Positions 16,174 through 27,447 of a stretch of 54,720 nucleotides of DNA are shown here, piece after piece. Location: the NCBI GenBank assembly GCA_947642635.1, contig CANRTI010000008.1:1-54720 (forward strand), in the 5' to 3' direction. A program made the translations under genes and the position numbers. Source of the stretch: an uncultured Mycoplasma sp. Its GTDB lineage: Bacteria; Bacillota_I; Bacilli_A; RF39; UBA660. Below the pieces are notes generated by a model, which was not told the DNA's origin, did not search any database, and worked only from the letters and a program-made list of their open reading frames with translations. Each line of letters opens with the position of its first letter. The stretch's first letter is position 1.

Positions 16174-17433
16174 TTATTTATTATAAATATTATTAATTGC
16201 AATAATTAATGCTATTTTCCCATATTCATAAGTAAGACCACCTTGTTGATATAAAATATAAGGTTCTCTTAAAGGTCCATCACAAGAAATTTCGATAGAA
16301 GATCCTTGAGTAAAAGAACCTGATGCCATAATTATTTCATCATCATAACCCGGCATAGCTGTTGGTTCTGGTAAAGCATTCGCATCAATTGCTGAACCTT
16401 TTTGAATTCCTTGACAATATTTTATTAAATCATCTCGATTTTGAAAAATAATATTTTGAACAATATCTACTCTTTTAGCATCATGTGTAGGTTCAACTAC
16501 ATAATTTAATCTTTCTAAAACTTTACTAGTTAAAATTGCTATTTTTAAACTACTTCCAACAACACTAGGAGCTAAATACAATCCTTGCAATATCTCTCGA
16601 TTAATTCCTAAAGATGGTCCAACTTCTTTACCCTCACCAGGAACTGTCAATCTTTCCGCACATAAATTTACTAATTCTTTTTTACCAGCAATATAAGCTC
16701 CATTCGGAGCAATTCCTCCACCTAAATTTTTAATAAGAGAACCAACCATAATATCTGCTCCTACTTCACAAGGTGTTATATTTTCGACAAATTCACAATA
16801 ACAATTATCCACCATTACTATTACATTAGAATCAATTTCCTTAATTAATTTAATAACTTGTTGAACTTTAGCAATTTCAATACTTTTTCTCGTTGAGTAG
16901 CCTTTACTTCTTTGAATTTCAACAACTTTTATTTTTTGATTTTTTATAACTTCTGCAATTTTTTCATAGTCAAAATCATCATTTATTAAATCAATTTGTT
17001 CATATTGGATACCAAAAGATTGTAATGAGGAAGAATTTTTTTTAATACCAATAACTTCATGAAGTGTATCATAGGGAAGACCTGTAATACTTAATAACAC
17101 ATCTTTCGGTCTTAATAATCCAAATAAAGCCACAGTTAAAGCATGAGAACCTGAAATAAATTGATTTCTAACTAAAGCATCTTCGCTTCCTAAAACTTTT
17201 GCAAAAATTCTTTCAATCTTATCGCGTCCTATATCATTATATCCATAACCACTAGTCCCATAAAAATCGCTTTCACTAACACTTTCTTCATTAAAAGCTT
17301 GTAAAACTCGCATACTATTTTCTAAAACATTTTGTTCCAATTCTCTAAAAATATCTCTTAACAAACCATCTTCTTCTAAAACAATTTTTAACACTTCCGA
17401 ATTTATATTATAATACTCACTAAACTTCTGCAT
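16174..17433 (-). CDS. Methionine gamma-lyase-related PLP enzyme (aluminium-resistance family)
   Basis: A 419-aa PLP-dependent enzyme of the PF06838 type (YnbB-like). Seen: the glycine-rich substrate region FYGTSGYGYNDIGRD (about 58-72), VMVDNCYCEFVE with the Asp that contacts PLP nitrogen (about 210), and the Schiff-base lysine in GSLIKNLGGGIAPNGAYIAG (about 232-251). The C terminus PYILYQQGGLTYEYGKIAL is characteristic. The family resembles cystathionine gamma-synthase/lyase enzymes; the in vivo substrate is not established. It overlaps the upstream SDR gene by 14 bp, so the two form an operon. Confidence 0.93.
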   Translation of the reverse strand: MQKFSEYYNINSEVLKIVLEEDGLLRDIFRELEQNVLENSMRVLQAFNEESVSESDFYGTSGYGYNDIGRDKIERIFAKVLGSEDALVRNQFISGSHALTVALFGLLRPKDVLLSITGLPYDTLHEVIGIKKNSSSLQSFGIQYEQIDLINDDFDYEKIAEVIKNQKIKVVEIQRSKGYSTRKSIEIAKVQQVIKLIKEIDSNVIVMVDNCYCEFVENITPCEVGADIMVGSLIKNLGGGIAPNGAYIAGKKELVNLCAERLTVPGEGKEVGPSLGINREILQGLYLAPSVVGSSLKIAILTSKVLERLNYVVEPTHDAKRVDIVQNIIFQNRDDLIKYCQGIQKGSAIDANALPEPTAMPGYDDEIIMASGSFTQGSSIEISCDGPLREPYILYQQGGLTYEYGKIALIIAINNIYNK

Positions 17434-18121
17434 TTTTTAGTCCTTCCATTCTCACAATTGTCCCACTACTATAATCATCATTTATTATCATTTCTATTAT
17501 TTTTAAAGCAACATCCGTTTTTCTTAATAATTCTTTTTGATTTACTCTTAACAATTCTTTCTTTAAATAATCTGGATCCATTTCTAAAACACTTTCTGTA
17601 TCAACCCAATTAGGTGCTAGTGCACATATTCGAATATTTGGTAAAGATTTAGCTAAATTTTTAGTCAAATTTTCCACTCCAGCTTTCGAAGCACTATAAT
17701 CCATACTAAGTTTACTATAAGTATCTTGGGCATCAGTACTAGACATATTGATTATAACTTTTGGTTCAAATAATTTACTAGCATACTTACATATTTGAAA
17801 AGTTCCACCTAAATTAACCCCGACTACTTCCATAAATTCTGCATATGTTTTTTCATTTAATTCATTATCTAATGCCAAAGCAGCACAATTTACTACTACA
17901 TCTAATTTTTCATGTTTATTTTTAATATTCATAAATAAATTTTGAACTGCTAATTCATCAGTTATATCACATTGATAAGTATCAAATAATACATTTTTTA
18001 TTACATTTTTATGGTATATTCCAATTACCGTCGCCCCATATTCATGAAAAATATTAGCTAAAGTAAAACCTATGCCTCTACTAGCTCCAGTTATCAAAAT
18101 CACCAGTCCTGAAAAATCCAT
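17420..18121 (-). CDS. SDR-family oxidoreductase (FabG-like)
   Basis: A 233-aa Rossmann-fold NAD(P)-dependent dehydrogenase of classical SDR type. Visible are the cofactor motif TGASRGIG (about residues 11-18), the NCAA variant of NNAG, catalytic Ser in NMSSTDA (about 130) and YSASKAG with Tyr and Lys (about 143-149), and the APNWVDTES loop. The length is typical. Operon with the downstream PLP lyase (14-bp overlap). The substrate is unknown; similarity to 3-oxoacyl-ACP reductase is general to the fold. Confidence 0.92.
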   Translation of the reverse strand: MDFSGLVILITGASRGIGFTLANIFHEYGATVIGIYHKNVIKNVLFDTYQCDITDELAVQNLFMNIKNKHEKLDVVVNCAALALDNELNEKTYAEFMEVVGVNLGGTFQICKYASKLFEPKVIINMSSTDAQDTYSKLSMDYSASKAGVENLTKNLAKSLPNIRICALAPNWVDTESVLEMDPDYLKKELLRVNQKELLRKTDVALKIIEMIINDDYSSGTIVRMEGLKNAEV

Positions 18122-18153
18122 ATAAACTCCTTTAAAACACTTATATTATATAA

Positions 18154-18669
18154 TTATTTTAAAATAGTTGCAATTATATCTGTTAAAAATGCCACTGATA
18201 ATAAAGACAAAATAATTTTTATTAAACGATTATTTTTCAAAATACATATTTTTTCAATAAAAGGATAAATTAAATATGTTACTAATAATCCACCAACAGC
18301 AAAACAAGCAGCACTTAAAAGACATACTAATCCATCAATGTTTAATAAATAACCTGTATAATCCCAAAGACGAATATGTAAAACTTTTAATAAAACTAAA
18401 CCAATTAAATATTCTAATGTTCCCGTTAAAAAGAACGAGCCAAAGAAAATAATAAATGGATTTTTTCGAAATCGATGTAGGCCACTAATAACTAATGCTC
18501 CTAATCCATAAATAGGTAACCAAGGACCATATAAAATCCCATGACTAAATAATTTCCCACTATAAAAGAAATTTAATATTAATTCATAAAGATATCCTAC
18601 TATACTACAAAAATAGAATAAGGTACTTAATTTAATCACTAAATTGCTATGTTCTTCATTTAATTTCAT
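18154..18669 (-). CDS. CmpB/PF06541-type membrane protein (putative ABC permease)
   Basis: About 171 aa from the ATG at 18669; a GTG three codons earlier is possible and both have poor RBSs. There are about five hydrophobic segments (residues about 10-30, 48-60, 72-95, 108-140, 150-171). The family signature HGILYGPWLPIYGLGALV is unmistakable. Annotated as a putative ABC transporter permease, yet no ATPase adjoins it and the biochemical role of the family is not established. It is divergent from the two coat-like genes, which start about 110 bp away. Confidence 0.85.
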   Translation of the reverse strand: MKLNEEHSNLVIKLSTLFYFCSIVGYLYELILNFFYSGKLFSHGILYGPWLPIYGLGALVISGLHRFRKNPFIIFFGSFFLTGTLEYLIGLVLLKVLHIRLWDYTGYLLNIDGLVCLLSAACFAVGGLLVTYLIYPFIEKICILKNNRLIKIILSLLSVAFLTDIIATILK

Positions 18670-18777
18670 AATTATCACATTATTATTATGGTTTATTTTA
18701 CCTACTTTTTACTACCAATTTTTAGTAGCATAGTTTATAAATAACTAATCATAATAAAATTAGGACGGTGAGAAAAA

Positions 18778-19005
18778 ATGGAAAAAGAACTTAAGAAAGC
18801 ACCTAATATTTTAGCACCTAAAGACTTAGATTATTTAAAAGATATTTTTGGATGGAATTATGCTTACTATAAAGAATGTGAAGATGCTCTTTTAAATATT
18901 GAAGATAAAGAAGTAAGCGAAATATTTAGTAATAGTAGTAAAATGTTTAATAATAATTTAACCACTATTTTAAATATTTTAAAGGAAGGCGAAAAAAATG
19001 AATAA
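18778..19005 (+). CDS. Small coat-like protein (CotF-partner type)
   Basis: This 75-aa protein is almost wholly alpha-helical and acidic. Key parts are PNILAPKDLDYLKD, an aromatic WNYAYYKECEDAL helix and KMFNNNLTTILNIL. Two-helix proteins of this type sit next to CotF-family genes in spore-formers and their relatives. The RBS GACGGTGAG lies six bases before ATG. It overlaps the next gene by 8 bp, so the two are translated together. Confidence 0.65.
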   Translation: MEKELKKAPNILAPKDLDYLKDIFGWNYAYYKECEDALLNIEDKEVSEIFSNSSKMFNNNLTTILNILKEGEKNE

Positions 19006-19312
19006 TAGTAAAATTAATAATCCACAAAAAGAAGTTTCGAAAGGGCTTAGTCTTAATGATAAAGACTATATGACTAATCTATTAATTATTTTAAAAGATT
19101 TTGAAAAAAACATGACGGTAGCACTAACCGAAGCTTCTAATGAAAACTTATATAAAAAATTAAAAAAAATATTTGATGAAGTAGCTAGTATGCAAAGAGA
19201 TGCTTATGAGTTAATGTTTAAATATGGTTGGTATACTTTAGAAGAAGCAACTAATACTAAAGTAACCAATTTAACTAAACAACTAGAAAATGAATTATCA
19301 AATTTAAATTAA
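18998..19312 (+). CDS. Spore coat protein CotF-family protein
   Basis: A 104-aa protein. After an N-terminal Asn/Lys-rich lead, residues about 18-85 fit the Coat_F (PF07875) pattern: LNDKDYMTNLLIILKDF, the TEASNENLYKKL block, and the closing YELMFKYGWYTLEEA. CotF-family proteins form a ferritin-like helical bundle and are components of the spore coat in Bacillus, although relatives occur in non-sporulators. RBS AAGGAAGGCG precedes the ATG. Paired with the small gene upstream. Confidence 0.82.
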   Translation: MNNSKINNPQKEVSKGLSLNDKDYMTNLLIILKDFEKNMTVALTEASNENLYKKLKKIFDEVASMQRDAYELMFKYGWYTLEEATNTKVTNLTKQLENELSNLN

Positions 19313-19343
19313 AAAAAGATTTCCCTACAAAGGAAATTTTTTT
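19313..19343. terminator. Bidirectional terminator between convergent genes
   Basis: ATTTCC (19319-19324) pairs with GGAAAT (19332-19337) around a 7-base loop. A-run on the left and T-run on the right serve both the coat-like operon (+) and the lipoprotein-like gene (-). Confidence 0.75.
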
Positions 19344-19803
19344 AATATTTAATATCTTCAATTAATTTATCAATTTCTTCAGCATAATCATTAGTACCAC
19401 TAATAAATATCACTGTATTACGCACTCTTGAGATAACAATATATTCATTATCAGAAACAGCAATGGTTCTAGAAAAAACATTATTAGAAGACTCATTATT
19501 TTTAGAATCTGTCGTAATATAATCTCCAATACTATCTTTATACTTAGTATAAACTTTTTTAGCATTAATATCATCATCAAAACTATAATATTCTACTTTA
19601 TAAGGAACATCTGTTTTTTCTGCTACCAAATAAGTTTTAGATTCATATTTTGGTTCTAATTCTGTATTGATTGTATATCCTAATGCTCCTAAATGTTTTT
19701 TAAAATCTTCTGGATCTAACGCATTATAAAAAACACAGCCAGTAGCAATAATTACAACCACTATAATTAATAATCCTAATAAAATACTCTTCTTACTATT
19801 CAT
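19342..19803 (-). CDS. Putative lipoprotein of unknown function
   Basis: 153 aa. A short basic start (MNSKK), a hydrophobic core to about residue 22 and then ATGC suggest a lipoprotein signal, with Cys23 as the lipidated residue; the lipobox is imperfect at -3. The rest is a small hydrophilic domain with alternating strands (TYLVAEKTD, YKVEYYSFD, EYIVISRVRNTVIFISG) and a C-terminal helix. I do not recognise the family. The start overlaps the DUF1292 gene by 8 bp, in an operon with it and the 320-aa membrane protein. Confidence 0.7.
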   Translation of the reverse strand: MNSKKSILLGLLIIVVVIIATGCVFYNALDPEDFKKHLGALGYTINTELEPKYESKTYLVAEKTDVPYKVEYYSFDDDINAKKVYTKYKDSIGDYITTDSKNNESSNNVFSRTIAVSDNEYIVISRVRNTVIFISGTNDYAEEIDKLIEDIKY

Positions 19804-20035
19804 TTTTATCCTCTTTTCTATTTTTCTTTCCTATTAAAGCCATTATTTCTTCAAATTCTTCATCCGAATCTAATTTTACTAAATAATCTTGATTTTGCTC
19901 TTTCACAACTTTTCTTAAACACATATCATCTTGATCATCAGGATTTACTAATAACATATATTTTTGATTTTCTTTTACAAAAGTATCCATTATGTAATAA
20001 TCCTTATCATCTATTTTAACAACATAAACATCCAT
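19796..20035 (-). CDS. DUF1292-family protein (YrzB-like)
   Basis: A 79-aa acidic protein starting MDVYVVKIDDKDYYIMD, with the beta-strand series typical of DUF1292 (KYMLLVNPDDQDD, CLRKVV, DYLVKLDSDEEFEEI). This family is found in most Bacillota as a small cytosolic protein, often near yrvK/yrzL, without a known biochemical function. It lies three bases after the 320-aa gene. Confidence 0.8.
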   Translation of the reverse strand: MDVYVVKIDDKDYYIMDTFVKENQKYMLLVNPDDQDDMCLRKVVKEQNQDYLVKLDSDEEFEEIMALIGKKNRKEDKNE

Positions 20036-20038
20036 TTA

Positions 20039-21001
20039 TTAAGCAGCCTTTCTTCCAAAATTATCAGCTAACACTTTTAAATTAGCATAACTTTCTTGAT
20101 AATTTTTACTCCGTGTTGTAATATATTTTGCAACTAAACCTTGAATTCTTTTTTGCGCATCTAAATCTAAACTTTCATATACCCCAAATTTATTATTTAC
20201 ATAAATTTGAGCATACTTATCAATATCTTGTTTTAAAATCTTAGCTTCATCACTATTCATGTCAATATCCACATTCGCCATAACAAAATCTAAAAATACT
20301 CGGCAATTTTTTAATTCAGAATACATCCACAATAATGAAATATCTTGACTACAAATTCTTCTTAATCTTGCAATAACTGCATCCATATTTGATAAACGAT
20401 TAAATTGCATATTATCATAAGTATTTAATATACAAGTAGCAAATAATTCAGGTTTATCTTTACAAACATTAATAATATCATCTGCTAACCCATCATAAGC
20501 AAGAGTATCTGTTGTATTAGGAATATGATAAGTTTGACTTTTCACAATATTACCAGTAAAACTAGAATCACCATTAGCTACAACTCCAATATATTGTGAT
20601 ATTTCTTTTGCTTGTTTGTTATCTTTAAGAACTAAGCCAGCAAAAACTGTACTTGCTATTATGGATACTCCCATTACACCCAATAATAATTTCTTAGCTA
20701 CTGGTGTGCTAATATGCTTTTTTTTAGCTGCTAACAATAGCGGTTTTTCTTCAGCTTTTCTAGTTCTAACACTTTTTCGATGCATTATAAACAAACGCAA
20801 ATTTTGAATAATAGTTTCATCAACTGCCCCATTCAAAATATCTTCCATACTATAATTTTGTTCATATAATAAATATTTTGCCACTTGCAATAATTCTGTT
20901 AAATCATATTTATGAGAACATAATTTTGATAAATAAAGGCCTATTTGAACAATTTGAGACTGCTCACCTACTTTAGATAACATTTCCTCTTGGACACTCA
21001 T
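20039..21001 (-). CDS. Single-pass membrane protein of unknown function
   Basis: 320 aa from ATG 21001 (RBS GGGTGAG); a GTG three codons upstream opens the frame but is less likely. The N-terminal ~100 residues are helical and cytoplasmic, with a basic patch (RKSVRTRKAEEK). One TM segment lies at about 103-125 (KLLLGVMGVSIIASTVFAG), then a mostly helical ~195-residue outer domain with scattered cysteines. It heads the DUF1292/lipoprotein operon. No family recognised. Confidence 0.75.
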   Translation of the reverse strand: MSVQEEMLSKVGEQSQIVQIGLYLSKLCSHKYDLTELLQVAKYLLYEQNYSMEDILNGAVDETIIQNLRLFIMHRKSVRTRKAEEKPLLLAAKKKHISTPVAKKLLLGVMGVSIIASTVFAGLVLKDNKQAKEISQYIGVVANGDSSFTGNIVKSQTYHIPNTTDTLAYDGLADDIINVCKDKPELFATCILNTYDNMQFNRLSNMDAVIARLRRICSQDISLLWMYSELKNCRVFLDFVMANVDIDMNSDEAKILKQDIDKYAQIYVNNKFGVYESLDLDAQKRIQGLVAKYITTRSKNYQESYANLKVLADNFGRKAA

Positions 21002-21135
21002 TATTCTCACCCACTATTATTCTATTATCACTATACTCTTTATCAATATATTTGTCAAACACTCATTTTTTAAGTTGACACTACTTTACTTTAATCTTAA
21101 TCATTTAACCAATATTTTACTTAAAATAAAAAAAA

Positions 21136-21387
21136 TTATGAATTTATAACATAAGTTACATCATAACCATAAAATGCTAAAATTCGTACAGCTTGCTTAC
21201 TTTTATGACCTTTATCACACATAATAAAATATCTTTTATTTTTATCTAATAACGTATTATGATTTAATAATAATTTATCATAATAAATATTTATACTATA
21301 AGGATTATGCTTTTCACTATAACTAACAGGATCTTTTACATCAATTAAAATTCCCATACTAGGATTATATTCACTTTCATTAAGCAT
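21136..21387 (-). CDS. Rhodanese-like domain protein
   Basis: About 83 aa from ATG 21387 (TAGGTG upstream); an upstream GTG would add five residues. A compact rhodanese fold: GILIDVKDPVSY at the start of the active domain, and the catalytic loop CDKGHKSKQA with Cys as thiol acceptor, then RILAFYGYDVTYV. Single-domain rhodaneses carry persulfide sulfur, or act as binding domains when degenerate. It directly follows virD4 in the same direction (about 60 bp) but is probably not part of that machine. Confidence 0.8.
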   Translation of the reverse strand: MLNESEYNPSMGILIDVKDPVSYSEKHNPYSINIYYDKLLLNHNTLLDKNKRYFIMCDKGHKSKQAVRILAFYGYDVTYVINS

Positions 21388-21447
21388 TTTCACAATTATC
21401 ACCTATTATAATTTATGAAAAATAAAAAAAAGAGAAAATGCTTATAC

Positions 21448-23724
<2,277 letters not shown>

Positions 23725-23782
23725 TTTTGGCCTCCTAATTCATAAATATTATACTATAAAAAATTATGAATATCAAAAACAT

Positions 23783-24547
23783 TTAATAAGATATTTTAAA
23801 ATTCATAATTTCATTTTCATAAATAATTATATTTCTTCCATTATCATCTTTTATATAATATGTATTATCCTTTTTAGAATAAGAAAATATTTTCGAAGTT
23901 ATCGCATAATAAGTATCTATTTTAATTGTCTCAAATTCTTCAAAATTCGTATATTTACTTTTCGCTTCATCAGTTAAAATATCATATGCCATTTTAGTAT
24001 CATACAATAATAAGTTACGATAATACTCTAAATAAAATGTTAAAATTTTTTCCTCATCAAGACTTATTTTCTTAAATTTTTTACTGGTATTAATTTGATT
24101 AACTTCTTCTTCATAATTTTCAGCATATTCTTTTAAACTATTCTCGATTTCCAAAATACTTATTTCATAATTTCTAATACTATCCATAACAACTAAATAA
24201 CTAACATTATTTTTATAAATACTTTTATCATTAATCATACTTGTTTCTAAAATAGCACCTCTAACAAAATAATAACTGAAATCACCAATTTTCTTAGTAT
24301 ATATTTCCGTAGCTACAAAAGATTCACTTATTGTCAAATTTTCATTAACTAAATTTTGAATACTAAAAAACATATTATATTCTTCAATTTTAGTTACTTC
24401 ACTAATATTTATTGGCTCTTCATTATCAATCGGAGGAATATCTGGTTCTGAATTTGTTAACCTTTTACTCAGTAAAAATACAACTAATGTCAAAATAATT
24501 AATAAAACAAAAATACTTACTAATATTATTTTTTTACCATTTTTCAT
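23783..24547 (-). CDS. Bitopic T4SS protein, VirB8/TcpC-like candidate
   Basis: 254 aa: a short basic cytoplasmic start, one TM segment (about residues 6-28), a Pro/Glu linker, then two extracellular alpha+beta units. The second one (about 155-254, FYLEYYRNLLLYDTKMAYDI and then strands ending IIIYENEIMNFKI) has the look of an NTF2-like fold, which is what VirB8 and TcpC use to build the periplasm- or wall-side part of the channel. Sequence identity is too weak to be certain. It sits between the VirB1-like and VirD4 genes, nine bases after the former, where a VirB8 homolog would be expected in Gram-positive systems. Confidence 0.6.
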   Translation of the reverse strand: MKNGKKIILVSIFVLLIILTLVVFLLSKRLTNSEPDIPPIDNEEPINISEVTKIEEYNMFFSIQNLVNENLTISESFVATEIYTKKIGDFSYYFVRGAILETSMINDKSIYKNNVSYLVVMDSIRNYEISILEIENSLKEYAENYEEEVNQINTSKKFKKISLDEEKILTFYLEYYRNLLLYDTKMAYDILTDEAKSKYTNFEEFETIKIDTYYAITSKIFSYSKKDNTYYIKDDNGRNIIIYENEIMNFKISY

Positions 24548-24556
24548 ATTTTCTCC

Positions 24557-27376
24557 TTATTTACAACCATTATTGACATAATTAGTCATTTCATTCATAA
24601 ATTGATTAGCTCGTCCACTACATTTTGGAGAAGGACAATTTCCATAATTAAGACAAGCTTCTGCTCCCGCTGGTCTTTCAAACCAATCACACCATTCAGT
24701 CGCCACATCAAAAGCTGAATAATTACCAGTAACTTTTTTATAAACACCTGGTTCTAATTGCTGCAACTCATGTAGAAAATATTCTATTTGCATTCCAGGA
24801 TCACCAATTGATTTATTTTTACTTTTAGCAAATTCATATAAACCTTGTTTTCTTCCTGGAGCAGTCCACTGAACAAACCCATATCCTGAATATTTATTTA
24901 CAAATTCTTGCTTACTAATTTGTCCTGAATCAACTTTTTTAGTATATTCAATAGAAGCTGTATAACCACTAGAAAAATCTCCTTCAATTCTTTGAGAAAT
25001 AAAACCACTTTCTTCCGCAATATTAATCATTATACCAATTGTAGCATTTTTGGAATAACCACTTTTTAAAAGTGATTTACATATATATTGTTTACCATTA
25101 TTCGGATCACCTTCTCCAACAAAATTTTTTGATACTGTTGGTCTTGGATATTCCTCACTAACATATTCTAAAGGATCAACTTTTACATTATTTAACTGCA
25201 TTTCAAAATGAAGATGACATCCCGTCGATGAACCCGAATTACCAATAAGACCTAATTTTTGACCTTGTTTAACTTGATCTCCTACTTTAACTGTTACAGA
25301 ATTAGGATACATATGACCATATATACTTACCATTCCATCACCGTGATCAATCATTACATAATTACCAAAACCAACTCCACAAGTATTACCATAACCTCCA
25401 TTATTATCACAACTATCATTTCGATCCATAACAGTTCCATCTTTCGTAGCTACAACAACTGTATCATTACAAGGACCAGCAATATCTAATGCACCATGAT
25501 TATCTGATGTACCTGCAATTTCCCTGGGTCCAAAAGTTGAAGTAATAGTTGTTGGCATAGGAGTTCCACCATAAATATCCCCTTTTGTTGGACTTTTACT
25601 ACCTATTGGCCACCAATAAGCATCATTCTCCGTAATATTATAAAAAGTACAGTAATCCCCTAAATTATAAATAGCTTTTTTCTCACTAATGTTATTAACT
25701 TTATCTAATTCACTAACTATCTTATCATAAATTACTTTTGCAAATGGCGAATCATAATGAACACCATCTCTTGTTCCATTTGCCATTTCTTCTTTACTAA
25801 AACCTAAATCTAAATAAATTAAATTACTTAAACCACTACCATTTATTTTCTCTTGCATATATTTATTAAATTCATCAATTTGACTATTTTGAACATATTC
25901 ACTACGGCTATCATCAACATAACCAACCGACACAACATAAATATTATTATTTTTCCAATCTCCAGTAGCTAATTCATAATACTTATTATAATATTTCTCT
26001 TTATTATCGGGATCATTTGCTCCTAACCATATTACAATATTATGAGGTTTACCCCATATTTTATCATTAACACATTCTATACCATCATGTTTACAATTAT
26101 AAGTATCCGCAGCATAAGTCGATGACACACTACCAATGAACCAATAATAACCCATTGCCCCAGCATAAACACTATTATTATTGTTAACAATTTCAAACAT
26201 ACGCATCCAATTCATCCGAGAATCTCCCACAAATATTGTATCTTTATGAACTTTAATATTCTCTTTAGCATCTTCTTCATCATTATTACTAATATTTTTA
26301 TTATAAAGAATATCTAAAATTGAAACATAACTTTGAGAATAATCTAACATTTCATTTAAAATATCATCATTAATAGGTAAAACAGATGATGAACTTAAAT
26401 TAGTAATTGCTGATTTATAAGATTCAGATATATATAACTTATCTTTTACACTAGAATACAAAGATTTTATTTTCTTTAATTCTGATTCGCTAATATCACC
26501 TATATCAGTATAAGTTTTATCACAATCATCAATAGTTATAGTTTTTGAAGAACTATTATACCCACCTTTACTTAAAGCATTAGTTTTCAAAATAATCATT
26601 AAAGCTTTTGTTGATTCACTAGATAATTCATAACTTTGTAAGTAAGAATAAGTCATTCCAATAACATAATCTTCAATATTTAAAACAATACTATCTCCAC
26701 CACATTTTTTTAAATTAATTGTTGTATCATTAAAATTACATGCTGAATCATAATATCCATCCCCATTTGCTTCTGGAGCTGTTGCAAAAAACAAAACAAG
26801 AACTAAAAAAACTACAATTATACCAGCAAGAACTAACAAAACCCAAGGATTAGCAATAATAAAAGCTTTTATTTTTTGACCAACAATTTTTAATGCTGCT
26901 TTACTTTTATCTTTTGCTTCTTTTTTTACTATATTTTTTACATTATTTAATTTATCATTACCACCAAAGTTTTTATCATTCGAATTATTACTAGTATTTA
27001 ATCCAACATTATTTCTTTTATGCAAATTACGTAATTTATCGCCAAAACTTTCTCTAGCATTAGATACATTACTCTCTTCATTAGCTTTTTTATTTTTAGA
27101 AAACTTATTTTTCCCTTGTGGTTTCGCTATATTTTCATTAGTATCATTAAAATTTTCATTATTTGAAACATTGTTATTTAAGGTATCTTCATTTTGATTA
27201 GAACTATCATCTAGCATACTATCTAAAATGTTTTCTAAATCTGTTAATCTTTCATAGCTAAAATCTTCCATTCCCACTTGTTCAGCAATAGCTTCTAAAT
27301 TTTCTAACACATTATCGCTATTATCAACATCAAGTCCCAATTTTCTAGCTTTTTCTATAACATTATCTATTTGCAT
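24557..27376 (-). CDS. Trimodular wall hydrolase: SGNH hydrolase + M23 peptidase + lysozyme (VirB1-like)
   Basis: About 939 aa from ATG 27376 (TAGGTGG RBS); a GTG four codons upstream is less likely. A cytoplasmic Asn-rich region (1-170) precedes one TM (about 173-198). The SGNH hydrolase module (about 380-560) has FVGDSRMNW and DGVHYD, giving the Ser and Asp-His of the triad. The M23 metallopeptidase (about 605-735) has STFGPRE, HGALDIA and GCHLHFEM. The C-terminal phage-type lysozyme (about 760-939) contains INIAEESGF and GYGFVQWT. Together it could deacetylate, cut peptide bridges and cut glycan while anchored at the channel, the VirB1 role in Gram-positive T4SS. It follows virB4 after a terminator. 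Confidence 0.9.
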   Translation of the reverse strand: MQIDNVIEKARKLGLDVDNSDNVLENLEAIAEQVGMEDFSYERLTDLENILDSMLDDSSNQNEDTLNNNVSNNENFNDTNENIAKPQGKNKFSKNKKANEESNVSNARESFGDKLRNLHKRNNVGLNTSNNSNDKNFGGNDKLNNVKNIVKKEAKDKSKAALKIVGQKIKAFIIANPWVLLVLAGIIVVFLVLVLFFATAPEANGDGYYDSACNFNDTTINLKKCGGDSIVLNIEDYVIGMTYSYLQSYELSSESTKALMIILKTNALSKGGYNSSSKTITIDDCDKTYTDIGDISESELKKIKSLYSSVKDKLYISESYKSAITNLSSSSVLPINDDILNEMLDYSQSYVSILDILYNKNISNNDEEDAKENIKVHKDTIFVGDSRMNWMRMFEIVNNNNSVYAGAMGYYWFIGSVSSTYAADTYNCKHDGIECVNDKIWGKPHNIVIWLGANDPDNKEKYYNKYYELATGDWKNNNIYVVSVGYVDDSRSEYVQNSQIDEFNKYMQEKINGSGLSNLIYLDLGFSKEEMANGTRDGVHYDSPFAKVIYDKIVSELDKVNNISEKKAIYNLGDYCTFYNITENDAYWWPIGSKSPTKGDIYGGTPMPTTITSTFGPREIAGTSDNHGALDIAGPCNDTVVVATKDGTVMDRNDSCDNNGGYGNTCGVGFGNYVMIDHGDGMVSIYGHMYPNSVTVKVGDQVKQGQKLGLIGNSGSSTGCHLHFEMQLNNVKVDPLEYVSEEYPRPTVSKNFVGEGDPNNGKQYICKSLLKSGYSKNATIGIMINIAEESGFISQRIEGDFSSGYTASIEYTKKVDSGQISKQEFVNKYSGYGFVQWTAPGRKQGLYEFAKSKNKSIGDPGMQIEYFLHELQQLEPGVYKKVTGNYSAFDVATEWCDWFERPAGAEACLNYGNCPSPKCSGRANQFMNEMTNYVNNGCK

Positions 27377-27420
27377 ACTAGAAACCACCTACTTAATAAT
27401 TTTAACATAAAAAATGCCTA

Positions 27421-27447
27421 AAAAAAAGAAAAACCCTAATGGGTTTT
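27421..27447 (-). terminator. Terminator between virB4 and the wall-hydrolase gene
   Basis: AAAACCC-TAAT-GGGTTTT (27430-27447) forms a 7-bp hairpin overlapping the virB4 stop codon, followed on the minus strand by TTCTTTTTTT. It probably reduces, rather than abolishes, expression of the wall-hydrolase, VirB8-like and VirD4 genes downstream. Confidence 0.75.
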
